Assembly: GCA_964006375.1 (NCBI GenBank)
Contig: OZ023265.1
Location: 112,361,084 to 112,425,083, forward strand
Reading direction: 5' to 3'
Length of the DNA: 64,000 nt
From: Tillus elongatus
Taxonomy: Eukaryota; Arthropoda; Insecta; Coleoptera; Cleridae
The translations under genes and the position numbers were made by a program. The notes beneath the pieces were generated by a model. That model was not told the DNA's origin and searched no databases. It was given only the letters and a program-made list of their open reading frames with translations. Position 1 is the first letter of the stretch; every line of letters begins with the position of its first letter. Below, in pieces: positions 1-13,544 of the stretch.

Positions 1-2
1 AT

Positions 3-26
3 ACACACACACACACACACACACAC

Positions 27-109
<83 letters not shown>
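3..109. repeat. (AC)n-(AT)n microsatellite
   Basis: An AC run (3-27) passes into an AT run (29-109). The same AC-to-AT order occurs inside AT-core elements at 31803 and 35927, so this may be the core of an element cut by the window edge. Confidence 0.95.
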
Positions 110-112
<3 letters not shown>

Positions 113-194
113 TCACTAGTGGGGAGATCCCGACTTTTGAATTTTGAAAAATTTTTGCAAATGAGCTATGCGGGGTCAGTTTCAATTTTTATAT

Positions 195-260
<66 letters not shown>

Positions 261-346
261 ATATAAAAATTGAAACTGACCCCGCATAGCTCATTTGCAA
301 AAATTTTTCAAAATTCAAAAGTCGGGATCTCCCCACTAGTGAATTT
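109..346. repeat. 238-bp perfect palindrome made of two AT-core 5' ends
   Basis: Arms 109-198 and 257-346 are exact reverse complements. They are joined by an (AT)n loop (199-256) that is itself self-complementary. Each arm carries the 5' block of the AT-core family: AATTCACTAGTG, then GAGATCCCGACTTTTGAA, then GGTCAGTTTCAATT. The 5' ends point outward and share one AT core. No substitutions are visible between the arms, so it is either recent or kept by gene conversion. Confidence 0.9.
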
Positions 347-717
347 TTTCTACAAAAATTCAGCAAAACAATTTATGCCAATCTCTACATTTTGCGTTGA
401 CAGCCGTAAATAAATCTGGATGTGTTATAATACGTATTATGATTAAATAGCAGTGAACTATAAATAGTTCACTGTTTTATGTTTACCTGAATATTCTAAC
501 TGATAAGAAAATGTTGACGCAGCAAGTGCGTTATGGTACCGAATAAGGTAGCACTTGGAATGCATTTACGTTTTTAATGTTATAGTATAAAAGTACACAC
601 TTTAGGTCTCTCTCCTTATGGAAAAGTAAAAAGGTTATTAAGGAGTTATCCTTCGTCAACAACCAAATGCTGCAATAGAGACATTTCTCTCACAAAAATT
701 TTAAAGTTCATTTTGTT
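347..717. other. Unassigned AT-rich DNA with a terminal-module relic
   Basis: The only recognisable feature is a relic of the AT-core family 3' hairpin at about 514-540 (ACGCA 516-520, TGCGT 526-530). Nothing else was recognised. Confidence 0.5.
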
Positions 718-930
718 GACTAAGTGAAGATTGGAACCTCGAATGGGCACTAATAAGTACGCTTGGACAACCCAAATCACCACATTTTAAAAAACTAGAA
801 TATTGTTTCATTTACCAAGTTTGCGTCATCAGAGGATGAATTATTCATCCTCTGAGGACGCTAACTTGGTTAGTGAAAGGATCGTCAGTTTTTTTTCATG
901 TGTTGTGGTGATTTGGGTTCTCAGAATGTA
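718..930. repeat. Penelope-like terminal module, inverted pair with hammerhead-like cores
   Basis: Two copies of a module of about 100 bp lie head to head around 840. The minus copy has core CTGATGA at 832-826 and GAAAC at 809-805. The plus copy has CTGAGGA at 852-858, a 6-bp stem (860-865 with 869-874) and GAAA at 875-878. Both continue into TGTGGTGATTTGGGTT, and the minus copy on to TTCCAATCTTCACTTAG. The same module recurs at 21611 and 40851. Assignment to Penelope-like elements rests on known hammerhead motifs in that class. Stem III is damaged in both copies. Confidence 0.55.
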
Positions 931-1810
931 CTTTCCATTTTCTTGGCAAATAAATTCGTTTAGAATTTTTGCGTAAAAAGTATTTAGCGAAACATTAATG
1001 GAATACTTTTTTAATTGAAATTCGTAAAAAATAATATTTTAATCAATTATAAAAAAATAGCCTCAAAGAATTTTCGTGGAAAATATTTTACCTCAAATTT
1101 TTCCAACCAATTTTTGTGGAAATAATATTTTTTATCGCATTGTGTGACTTTTTTTTCCTCATTTTTGTGGAAAACAGTTTTCATAAAATTTTTATAGGAT
1201 TCCTAGAATCCATATAACTGTAGATTTTCAGAGGTCAGTTTAAATTTTTATATGTTCATAGATACAACCAAACTCGATTGCCTATTAGAAGTATAGTGAA
1301 CTCAAATAGATAGAAATCCGACATTTGAATTCTGTTCATAAATGGTTATGGTCTTCATTTTGAAAATATTTTTGACAATGCGGCATTGCCACCCCCATCC
1401 TTACCAGACACCAGCTTTGTTTTTTCAAACAAAACAGTCTGTGTATTGTCACATTTTCAGACTCATCGGAACATTTTGAAAATTCTTTATGTGCTGCTTT
1501 TACCTATATTAAGCCGTTAAGAACATAAAATTATTATTTGGGAAATTGGCAACCTACATCCATTGATAAAAAAATATTCTTTCTGCAACCAGCATTGGTG
1601 GAGGTCTGAGTATTTGGGTGTTGTTTGTCAATGTGTTGGTATGTCATCATATTTTATGCACATCCAATTAATGCATACCTACACGTGTCTACAAAAAAAT
1701 GGTCTCTTGGTAGAATATAGTGATGCGGGATATTCAAGCAGAATACCTTTTATTTTATAATGAGAATAGCAAATCAATTTATTTTCTATTTAAAAGAAAC
1801 TTGTGATATT
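931..1810. other. AT-rich relic DNA
   Basis: About 960-1200 resembles the distal part of the 3'-module family seen at 11130 and 28930 (repeated TTTTCGTGGAAAA-type words). About 1231-1262 resembles the GGTCAGTTT block. The rest shows nothing I recognise. Confidence 0.4.
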
Positions 1811-2073
<263 letters not shown>

Positions 2074-2229
2074 GGTATATGGTAAGGATAGAGATGTGGT
2101 AACGCCGCAATATCAAAAATACTTTTAAAATAGAGATCACCATTACTTATGAAAACAAACCAAATTTCAGATTTATATTTTTATTTGGATCACAATGTGC
2201 TCCTAATAGGCCATCGAGTTTTGTCCACC

Positions 2230-2473
<244 letters not shown>

Positions 2474-2535
2474 TCTCTCTGAGGCCTAGGGTTGAACACA
2501 CTGAGACCTTACAGCCGATCTCCGGTGAGATTTGG

Positions 2536-2790
2536 GGAGTAGGCAGATTGAGGCCCCGTAATCGAGCTACAACAACCCAACCCATCTTTGTCCACGGCTG
2601 CATGGAGTAGGCAAATTGAGGCCTTAGAGTGTCCTTACATATTTCCTTTACCCACCTTTGTCCACCACTCTAAGGAGTAGGCAGATTGAGGCCTTAGAGT
2701 GTCCTTACATATTTCCTTTACCCACCTTTGTCTACCACCTAAAGGAGTAGGCAGATTGAGGCCTTAGAGTGTCCTTACATATTTTCTTTA

Positions 2791-2800
<10 letters not shown>
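2536..2800. repeat. 70-bp minisatellite, about 3.7 units
   Basis: Units start at GGAGTAGGCA at 2536, 2604, 2674 and 2744. Each carries GATTGAGGCCTTAGAGTG and ends CCCACCTTTGTCCACCAC. The first unit is the most diverged. The array lies between two AT arrays and runs straight into the motif at 2791. Confidence 0.9.
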
Positions 2801-4511
<1,711 letters not shown>

Positions 4512-4734
4512 AAATTCGGGACGCAGCAAATGCGTTATGGTAGTGAATTTTCATAAGAATTGTACACTATTAGTAAGATATACTATTAAAACTAATTATT
4601 TAAATTTAAATGGACCTTGGAGGTCGGTTTTAATCCCAGTGAGGGATTATATGAAAAAATTATGTTTTATATGAAGCTTAAAAATTTGGATTTGGTCTGG
4701 TATATGATATGTAACTACTACTTGTTTTAGTCAA

Positions 4735-5092
4735 GAACCTCGGTGGTTCAGGGGTAAGAACGCGTGCCTCTGAACCGAAGGGTACTGGGTTCGATCCCAG
4801 GATACTCCTTTCACTTTTTCAGTACAAACTGTAAAATTAATATCAACCGAGGATCTGGCATTGTATTTGAGCAAGTTGAATGTCTGCACGTTTCGCCCTT
4901 CGGAGAGGGCGTAAAGCCGTCGGTCCCGTGTCCGTGCGATGTTGGGCACGTTAAAGATTTCTACCCTCTTTACAGAAAGGCAGGGGTTCGGCAAAATTTC
5001 CAGGATAGTGAGGTGAAACTGCTCCCTGGCGTCGGTGATTGGCCATAGTCGCGGAAATAGGCCGACGTTAAAGAAACAAAACACACACACAC
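4735..5092 (+). mobile_element. tRNA-headed SINE, intact copy
   Basis: The head resembles a tRNA gene: an A box at 4744-4755 and a B box GGTTCGATCCC at 4788-4798, with a T-arm-like CTGGG/CCCAG stem. A shared body of about 280 bp follows, then the tail GACGTTAAAGAAACAAA and an AC run. A 15-bp target duplication, ACTTGTTTTAGTCAA, flanks it at 4720-4734 and 5093-5107. The related element at 15.85 kb keeps the empty site. SINEs of this kind are transcribed by Pol III and moved by a partner LINE. It has no open frame of its own, and four other copies occur in the window. Confidence 0.9.
4744..4798 (+). promoter_or_regulatory. Internal Pol III promoter (A and B boxes) of the SINE
   Basis: A-box-like TGGTTCAGGGGT and B-box GGTTCGATCCC lie about 33 bp apart, as in tRNA genes. 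Activity is inferred. Confidence 0.75.
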
Positions 5093-5449
5093 ACTTGTTT
5101 TAGTCAACCCATCCAGTTTTTGCGGACAATAAACAACAAAAAAGGTTTTTTAAAACAAATTTGTAGCTATCCGCGAAGCTCATTATGTAATTTTTCTTTA
5201 ATTTAGTACCCAAGTGCGTTTACATAGGTGTTACTATGGTTCAAGATTGAGGATTCTGGCTTAATGGGAAATTTATTACGCTATCGGATATGTTTAGGAA
5301 AATTTTCGGCCACAACATAAAAAACCTATTTCAGTGAATTTTCTTAGAAGAAATTCACTAACGACGAGATCCCGACTATTGAATCTTGAAACAATTTTTT
5401 CAAATGAGCGTTACTAAGGCTCCCTAGAACAAATCCAAGGTCAGTTTCA

Positions 5450-5452
<3 letters not shown>

Positions 5453-5525
<73 letters not shown>

Positions 5526-5555
5526 TAGTGTGTGTATGTGTGTGTGTGTGTGTGT
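5453..5555. repeat. (AT)n-(GT)n microsatellite
   Basis: AT run 5453-5517, then a GT-rich run to 5555; core of the long-form element. Confidence 0.97.
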
Positions 5556-5963
5556 ATCACACCGGTAACTCAAAAAATAACGGGCCGATTTTGATTAAAT
5601 TTGGTGAATACCTTCCTTGTGCAAGTTTCTTGCATAAGTTCGTTAACCAGGAAATAAATCGGCCTAGGTTTTTCCTGAAAATTTTCTGTATTCTTTCGAA
5701 AAAAATGTATCTCCGGAAATGACAAAGTAAGGTTAGCCAAATCTGGTTGGTAGGTTTATATCACACCGGTAACTCAAAAAATAACGGGCCGATTTTGATT
5801 AAATTTGGTGAATACCTTCCTTGTGCAAGTTTCTTGCATAAGTTCGTTAACCAGGAAATAAATCGGCCTAGGTTTTTCCTGAAAATTTTCTGTATTCTTT
5901 CGAAAAAAATGTATCTCCGGAAATGACAAAGTAAGGTTAGCCAAATCTGGTTGGTAGGGTATA
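5556..5963. repeat. 204-bp tandem repeat, two units
   Basis: Units start ATCACACCGGTAACTC at 5556 and 5760 and are essentially identical. Other family members (24106, 32855, 54320) have only one unit, so this doubling is private to this copy and came before the 1-kb duplication. Confidence 0.92.
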
Positions 5964-6443
5964 GCATTATGCGTAAATTGCCTACGAAAATTTAGCTTCG
6001 TAAGCTGAGAGGCAAAAAAGCTATGGGCGTTTAAAGAAAAATAAATTGGGGTTTTCCAAACGTCTAAGTCGATATTTAAAACGTCAAAATTGGCAACATT
6101 TAGGCAAAGAATCTGAAACTAATACGAGCTGTGGAAAAAAATGTCTCAATAAGAATGTTTTACAAAGCCTGAAGTCTTAGCCTCAACGGTCATTGTCCTT
6201 CATTTAGGTTTAGTTACATAGGTGTTACTATGGTTCAAGATTGAGGATTCTGGCTTAATGGGAAATTTATTACGCTATCGGATATGTTTAGGAAAATTTT
6301 CGGCCACAACATAAAAAACCTATTTCAGTGAATTTTCTTAGAAGAAATTCACTAACGACGAGATCCCGACTATTGAATCTTGAAACAATTTTTTCAAATG
6401 AGCGTTACTAAGGCTCCCTAGAACAAATCCAAGGTCAGTTTCA

Positions 6444-6446
<3 letters not shown>

Positions 6447-6517
<71 letters not shown>

Positions 6518-6547
6518 TAGTGTGTGTATGTGTGTGTGTGTGTGTGT
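6447..6547. repeat. (AT)n-(GT)n microsatellite
   Basis: Duplicate of the array at 5453, one AT unit shorter. Confidence 0.97.
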
Positions 6548-6955
6548 ATCACACCGGTAACTCAAAAAATAACGGGCCGATTTTGATTAAATTTGGTGAA
6601 TACCTTCCTTGTGCAAGTTTCTTGCATAAGTTCGTTAACCAGGAAATAAATCGGCCTAGGTTTTTCCTGAAAATTTTCTGTATTCTTTCGAAAAAAATGT
6701 ATCTCCGGAAATGACAAAGTAAGGTTAGCCAAATCTGGTTGGTAGGTTTATATCACACCGGTAACTCAAAAAATAACGGGCCGATTTTGATTAAATTTGG
6801 TGAATACCTTCCTTGTGCAAGTTTCTTGCATAAGTTCGTTAACCAGGAAATAAATCGGCCTAGGTTTTTCCTGAAAATTTTCTGTATTCTTTCGAAAAAA
6901 ATGTATCTCCGGAAATGACAAAGTAAGGTTAGCCAAATCTGGTTGGTAGGGTATA
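6548..6955. repeat. 204-bp tandem repeat, two units (duplicate)
   Basis: Units at 6548 and 6752; copy of the pair at 5556. Confidence 0.92.
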
Positions 6956-7440
6956 GCATTATGCGTAAATTGCCTACGAAAATTTAGCTTCGTAAGCTGA
7001 GAGGCAAAAAAGCTATGGGCGTTTAAAGAAAAATAAATTGGGGTTTTCCAAACGTCTAAGTCGATATTTAAAACGTCAAAATTGGCAACATTTAGGCAAA
7101 GAATCTGAAACTAATACGAGCTGTGGAAAAAAATGTCTCAATAAGAATGTTTTACAAAGCCTGAAGTCTTAGCCTCAACGGTCATTGTCCTTCATTTTAC
7201 TAAAATGTTTCCAGAAAATTAATTTCAAATAGACCGTTTCTCTGATGCTTTGGCAGTAATCTTAGCTATAGAGTTTATCGTTTAATGGTATATAATTTTT
7301 ATCGAAGTTTCGTAAAAAATCAATAAAGCTCAATATATCCGTTATTATACAAGATACCAAAAAAAATGTATATGTTAATTATAGGGTGTGTTGAGCTACA
7401 TATTAAGAAAATATTTCTACAATCACAGGGTCCGTAAGTC

Positions 7441-7690
7441 GTGTAAAAAGTAAACTAGGTACCAAAATTTAGATTTCTAAGTTAAAACAAAAAAGTTATA
7501 GGCATTTAAGGAAGAAAAATGTTAGTGCCGCTGAAAGTCAGAGAACACGCAGTACCAAAATATTGTATGTGTTAACAAAATCTGTTTAATATTGCAGATA
7601 AAGTTTTTTTTGCGCAGAAAAGTGGAGAAGTACAAGAAAAATTACTTTAAAAATGTCATAGTTTTTCTTCTGTAGCTGTCAAAGTGGAGG
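7441..7690 (+). mobile_element. Long-form AT-core element, internal fragment
   Basis: Matches the interior of the copy at about 24300-24545 (ACCAAAATTTAGAT, AAGTTATAGGCATTT, ACCAAAATATTGTATG) and abuts the preceding copy out of register. The 7691-7956 stretch after it shows nothing recognisable. Confidence 0.55.
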
Positions 7691-8093
7691 CTTGAAACGT
7701 TGATATTAGTAATGCTTAAATAAGGCTTCTATAACTAATGCGGTTTATGGATGGTAAATATTAAAGTAAATGTACCTATATTAGCAGCTCCAAGATTTAT
7801 GTTTCAAATGTTCTCAGTTTATACAATATTTGCATCTAAAGTAGACCTTACATAATAAAAATAGATAATCGCGGACCATTATGCGTTATCTAAGTTTTAT
7901 TATACCTTAGTTTGCATGCTAGAATGGCCGCGCGGTTAAATTACTGACCCATCAGATTAACCCATTAGTGCATATAATCATAAAAATTTGATTTCTTTGT
8001 TTTTTTCAGTTTCATTAGTCAAGTATGTCTGAAAATATCATGCTTCAATGAGTATAACAAATAATTTTTGTTTAGTTTTTTTTCTATAAGGGG

Positions 8094-8111
8094 CGTCCGT
8101 TTTATCGGATG
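8094..8111. repeat. Subterminal palindrome of the piggyBac element (left)
   Basis: CGTCCGTTTTATCGGATG, imperfect palindrome, 133 bp from the left end. Possible transposase-binding site (inference). Confidence 0.7.
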
Positions 8112-8242
8112 CTATGCAATAGGGACTCAAAGGTAAGTTTCAATTTTATGAAATAAAGATTTATTCAAATAAGCAAGTTATGTACATATTATTGAAAACT
8201 ATTTTGTATGGCATCTACCAAAGCATTCTGTTGGGCGAAGCC

Positions 8243-10098
8243 TTACCTTACACTTAATACAAACGAATTAACTTTTTTTGTACACTGTTTGCATCTCCTA
8301 TCAGTTTCTACATATTCAATCAGATGTCCGACATGATCATATCTCATATCATCGGTTACGGTGGATCGTCTGGTGCATAACGGCCTTGTCCCATATGTTG
8401 TCAGAAATGACAATGCTAAATACCTTCTAAACTTCAATAGTCTAGTACAGTTTGCATCATCTGGTTTGATCTTTCTCATAAGAAGCTATCCATTTACTAC
8501 TGATGCATCAAGTAAATAACAAAAAATAGGCCAATACCATTTTCTTTGTCTCATTCGTGTTCTATAGCCAGAAATAGGCATATCTAGCTTTTCTATCCCT
8601 CCCATTCCTTTGTTATAATCAGATATCATTTTTGTCTGGGGTACACTCTTTTTCCACTTCTCCTCTCTGCACCATCTAGTTATGTTCGTTACCAAATTAG
8701 TTTCAAAATTGGATGCTACTGTAACAATCTTATTATCTTTCCACTGTACCAGTGATAGGTGCTCATTTGACATGGATCTATAGGCTCCCCTTTTTTCTTT
8801 TGACCAATATTTTTTATCAGGAAATGGACAACCTTCTAACATATTCTGTCTAACGGTACCTGTAGCGCAAAAATTCTCTTTGGAAAGATGTTCTAACAAA
8901 GGAATGCTAGTAAAGTAATTATCAAAATAAAGTTTTTATCTTTTATTTGACTCAATTCTAGCATTTTTCACCAACTCAGTAACAACATCCCCTTCTAAGC
9001 CATATGTTTTTGCGAAATCCGATCTGCCAGTGTATATATCGAATGCTACTAGGTACACAAGGCCAAATTCTTAAAACCAAATCTTATTGGCTTGCCTTTT
9101 ATGTATTGCTTGGCGTAGTGTTTTCCGGAATATGGAATCATGCTCTCGTCTATAGACAAATGTTCTTCTAAACCACCATGCTCCCATAAATTATTGTTGA
9201 GTTTCTCTATCAGGGGTCGGAGCTTATACAATCTATCATTATCACGACCGAGGTTATTGTTGAAATGAATATATTTAAGTATGAGCTCGAACCTATTCAA
9301 GCGCATGCTGTTCTGCAGAATATGTAGAATGTCATCACTTTTGTGCCAATACGTTCGCTTGTTTGGATATTTTGCATACCCAGGCAACAAGAATGCCCCT
9401 AACATTACATAAATCTCACTTAGTGTAAGATTCAGAAGAACATTTTTCTGTTGTGCATAATTGTTTGTTTGAACAACAATCTCTTCAATTAGGTTCTCGT
9501 CAAAAAATAATTTAAAGAAATCTACTGGCGTTTTAGCATTCTGTGCTTTCGCTGAAGGACACTTTGCAACACAATCCAAAGTCAATGAAGAAAAGTCTGG
9601 AGCTTGCTCTCTCCACTAATTCTTGCGACGTTTTTTAGATACGCTTGTGGAACTTGGCATAGAAAACTGCATTCTAGTTCGAAAAACTGCTAATGGAATA
9701 TATTCTTCGTCAGATACATGGACCTCTGACTCTTGATCCCGTACAGTCTTACTTTGCAAATTGTCCAAGGAAATATCACATTCTTCATTGGACTCTCTAT
9801 CAGAGAATCGAAGTTCACATCCCTGGTGCAATATACCACCTGATAAGTGATTTATATTGGCTGAGTTTTCATCATCAGAAATGTCGCTATCTTCTTCTGT
9901 CTCAGCCACTCTGTCTTCAGGCGGTTGTATGTAAATAGATGCACCTGAGAGTATGTCATCATCATTCTCTATCAGTTTTAATAATTCATGAAGAGATAAC
10001 CTAGAAACGAGAAAAATATTAAAATTACTACATAAAGCGTTACCCTGCATAACGTCCGTTATAGCGGACGCCTGAGAAATTGCAATATTGCAGTTCAA
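8243..10098 (-). pseudogene. piggyBac-like transposase, broken
   Basis: Reading 10098 to 8243, an acidic N-terminal region (rich in D, E and S) ends in a basic KKRRKN stretch and an in-frame stop at 9616-9618. The DDE domain follows in the same frame: LSIDESMIPYSGKHY with the first catalytic Asp, then KGKPIRFGFK. Near 9050-9065 a small deletion shifts the frame. The next frame resumes YLVAFDIYTGRSDF, has a stop at about 8937-8939, then KLYFDNYFTS with the second Asp and SDYNKGMGGIEKLD, where Glu stands at the usual third Asp. Another stop at 8486-8488 precedes the Cys-rich C-terminus (CKQCTKK). Family length is about 550-600 residues and nearly all of it can be traced. In life it cuts and pastes DNA at TTAA in the nucleus. 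The start codon is uncertain, because the family often begins near the RLSLHELLKL segment. Confidence 0.9.
10053..10070. repeat. Subterminal palindrome of the piggyBac element (right, inner)
   Basis: CGTCCGTTATAGCGGACG, a near-perfect 18-bp palindrome about 354 bp from the right end, overlapping the upstream part of the transposase frame. Confidence 0.75.
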
Positions 10099-10391
10099 CT
10101 TTCACACTTTTACATAAATCTATCATACAAGAGTAACCCTGAATAAATTATCATCCCTTTCACAATGACAAAGTATAATCACCTTCACGAATAAAAAAAT
10201 AATTAATATACTTACCCTCCATTTCTAGTACTGTATAAACTGGGATGCATTTCTAACAAAAATTACAAAATCACTACCACTCACAATGCATTTAACGCTA
10301 TATTTGGCATTCCTAGTATGTCTGGAAGACACGTGATTGACTACCGCCCCCTCTACTTGACATTGGTGCAGCAGAACCGTTAAAACTGCAA

Positions 10392-10409
10392 CGTCTGTTT
10401 AAACGGACA
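10392..10409. repeat. Subterminal palindrome of the piggyBac element (right, outer)
   Basis: CGTCTGTTTAAACGGACA, 15 bp from the right end. Confidence 0.75.
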
Positions 10410-10589
10410 TTATGAACTAATGGGTTAAGTACTTAAATACCAATGTAAGATTTATTTGAGGTAAGTCATGTTTCTGCCAGGAACTCTAAAATAGCGTAAG
10501 TTGATGTCTATTTCTACATTTTTATTTTTATTCATATGTATACAGAATCAATGTAAATGCTTGGAATAAATATATAAATTTTTAATTTA

Positions 10590-10850
10590 AGAAAAAAAAC
10601 TCGGGACGCAGCAAGTGCGTTATGGTAGTGAATTTTTATTAAATGCTTCAAATGTAAATAACGCAATTTTCTGGTTTATTAAAACAGCTTTGTTACTTTC
10701 GGAGAAAAAATTTTTTTTCGAAAGGAAACTCAAAATTTTCCCGGAAAACACCGTCCGATTTTGCTGGCTAACGAACTCATCTAAGCCATTTATAAAAGAA
10801 AGGCACTTGCCAAGTTTCATCGAAATCGGTTAAATATTTTTGAGTTATCA

Positions 10851-10928
<78 letters not shown>
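10590..10928 (-). mobile_element. AT-core element, short form, 3' half
   Basis: The left edge is the 3' hairpin (ACGCA 10606, TGCGT 10616) and TAGTGAATTTTTATTAAA. The body up to ATCAGACGGATA is the reverse complement of the copy at 43948-44371. It ends in the (AT)n core and the 5' block is missing. Confidence 0.8.
10856..10928. repeat. (AT)n microsatellite
   Basis: AT core at the broken edge of the preceding element. Confidence 0.97.
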
Positions 10929-10933
<5 letters not shown>

Positions 10934-11129
10934 TATTGGCTTGATTAATGTATAATTATTATTTTATTTTGTATTTATTATTTATTAGAGAAGCCCTAAT
11001 GTTGTTGGACGTCAATTATATTGGTAATTGTTGGGCGCCAATTATACTGATTAATATTTTGATTATTTTTTTAGTTATTTATATTTTGATTTGTATAATT
11101 TTATGTTATCTCATATAAATAATCACCCT

Positions 11130-11706
11130 GTATACATGTGTAAGTCTTTTTGGTTGTTTTTGTATTTTTAAATGGGTAATTTGAATTTTGTTTATTCCTT
11201 CAGCAGATTTCTGTGTAAAAAATATTTAGTAAGTTTTCGCAGAAATTTGTTTGTGTTGGCGTGGAAATATTTTTTTTGTAAGATTTTGTGAAATTTGGTA
11301 ATTAACAACTAATGTTTAATCATTTATTGTAAAAAAGTGTTTTCGGATTCTCGTGAAAAAAATTGTGTGCAAATTTTCATTAATTTTTTTTTGGAAGCTT
11401 CATCGAAAAGATTTTTGTTATTAATTATATCTTGGCAGGTAGGTAAATAGATCGAATAGGTTTGTTGGCCAGGAAAATCGGACCAGTTTTTTCAGGAACA
11501 TTTTAAGATTATTTTCAGAAAATATGTCTACTTTTTCAAGAAATAAAGTTATTTTTATGAAATATGGTACATTGTTTCTACTATATATGTCATACTGGCA
11601 ACCAAATTTGATGCTTCCTGTCTTTAAAAAAGGCACATATGCTATTAAAAACGTTTTTATGAAATAATCCTAACATAACGCAAGTGTTGCTGCAAGACTT
11701 TTTTAT
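11130..11706 (+). mobile_element. 3'-module element
   Basis: Shares with copies at 17705 (minus), 27285 and 28930 the blocks TTGGCCAGGAAAATCGGACC, ACATTGTTTCTACTATAT and GGCAACCAAATTTGATGC. It ends in a diverged 3' hairpin at about 11672-11700. Non-coding. Confidence 0.65.
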
Positions 11707-12596
<890 letters not shown>

Positions 12597-12694
12597 CAGT
12601 TTTGCAGTTTTGTTTCAAACACCTTAGCAACCTGCTGTGTAATTGTAGCCACATGACAGTAGTGGTTGTTAGTTGTTAACTAAAGTTCAGAAAC

Positions 12695-12880
12695 ATGGTT
12701 TGTTTAACAGAAATGCATAAGATAACAATTCTAAAGATGATTGGTTAAGGGCGTAAGACACAATCGCAGATCGCAATTGCTCGCTTATTTCAAGAAAAAC
12801 TTCCCGATTTGCCGAATGTATCCCAAGAAAAAATTAAGAACATTAAAAAGCAATTTCGCGCGCTTGGACATGTAAGGTAG
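12695..12880 (+). pseudogene. mariner-like transposase, N-terminal DNA-binding fragment
   Basis: From the ATG the frame reads MVCLTEMHKITILKMIG, a stop, then GRKTQSQIAIARLFQEKL, PDLPNVSQEKIKNIKKQF, RALGHVR and a stop. This is the helix-turn-helix start typical of insect mariner transposases (two short helical segments ending in KF/QFRxxGxVR). The catalytic domain does not follow in any frame I could trace, so it is a 5' fragment. It would bind the element's terminal repeats in the nucleus. The family call rests on pattern similarity alone. Confidence 0.65.
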
Positions 12881-13375
<495 letters not shown>

Positions 13376-13544
13376 AATTTACAAATCCGTTGCCTACTTG
13401 CGTATTGAATTTGTTTAAATGCATGTACATTTATTTCAATAGAAATACATATCTCTTGTATTATATCCGAAGCACTGTATCCGCATAATATTTGCAGCCA
13501 AACGAACGTTTATCACTTATTACGTGGACAACTGATATCTAATA

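Larger units (their letters stand above)
4512..5331. mobile_element. Inverted-repeat element carrying a nested SINE
   Basis: The left end has the terminal module (ACGCA at 4521, then TGCGTTATGGTAGTGAATTT). The body matches the SINE-free copy at 15508-16013, including ACTATGGTTCAAGATTGA near the right end. The right terminal repeat is cut off where the next AT-core element begins at 5332. A SINE at 4735-5092 splits it. Confidence 0.7.
5332..6205 (+). mobile_element. AT-core element, long form, first duplicate
   Basis: Starts at the 5' motif AGTGAATTTTC and its self-complement AAATTCACTAAC, then GAGATCCCGACT, GGTCAGTTTCAATT and the (AT)n/(GT)n core. The block beginning ATCACACCGGTAACTC follows, then AACGTCAAAATTGGCAACAT. 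The 3' end is lost at the duplication junction. Confidence 0.8.
5220..7195. repeat. Tandem duplication of a unit of about 993 bp
   Basis: 5220-6205 and 6214-7195 are almost identical. The offset is 994 bp before and 992 bp after the AT core, a one-repeat length change. The junction at about 6206-6213 carries the filler AGGTTTAG. The second unit continues with the expected element sequence (TTACTAAAATGTTTCC), so the first is the copy cut short at its right edge. Either a recent duplication or an assembly artefact. Confidence 0.9.
6326..7440 (+). mobile_element. AT-core element, long form, second duplicate
   Basis: Same structure as the copy at 5332, but it continues past the duplicated part through TTACTAAAATGTTTCC and TATAGGGTGTGTTGAGCT to about 7440. 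The 3' hairpin is absent. Confidence 0.8.
7961..10424 (-). mobile_element. Structurally complete piggyBac-like element, 2464 bp
   Basis: TTAA target duplications flank it at 7957-7960 and 10425-10428. The ends begin CCCATTAGTGCATAT (left) and CCCATTAGTTCATAA (right, reverse complement), a terminal repeat of about 14 bp with one mismatch. TTAA targets and ends starting CCC are hallmarks of piggyBac. The length is close to the usual 2.5 kb. It carries one minus-strand transposase gene that is no longer intact and three 18-bp palindromes near the ends. The gene is dead, but the ends look usable by a transposase supplied in trans (inference). Confidence 0.92.

Noticed and set aside
4744..4810. 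A true tRNA gene
   Set aside because: A and B boxes are present, but the anticodon and acceptor stems do not close and the sequence runs into a shared SINE body.
4731..5090. 119-residue minus-strand open frame, and a similar 157-residue one at 52816-53289
   Set aside because: Both lie inside tRNA-headed SINE copies and have only the SINE sequence in common; a non-coding element explains them.
5516..5722. Identical 68-residue frames at 5516 and 6508
   Set aside because: They are duplicates within non-coding AT-core elements; no start context, domain or conservation between diverged copies.
5220..7195. CRISPR-like array
   Set aside because: The repeats are 204 bp and 1 kb long, directly adjacent, in eukaryotic DNA and without unique short spacers.
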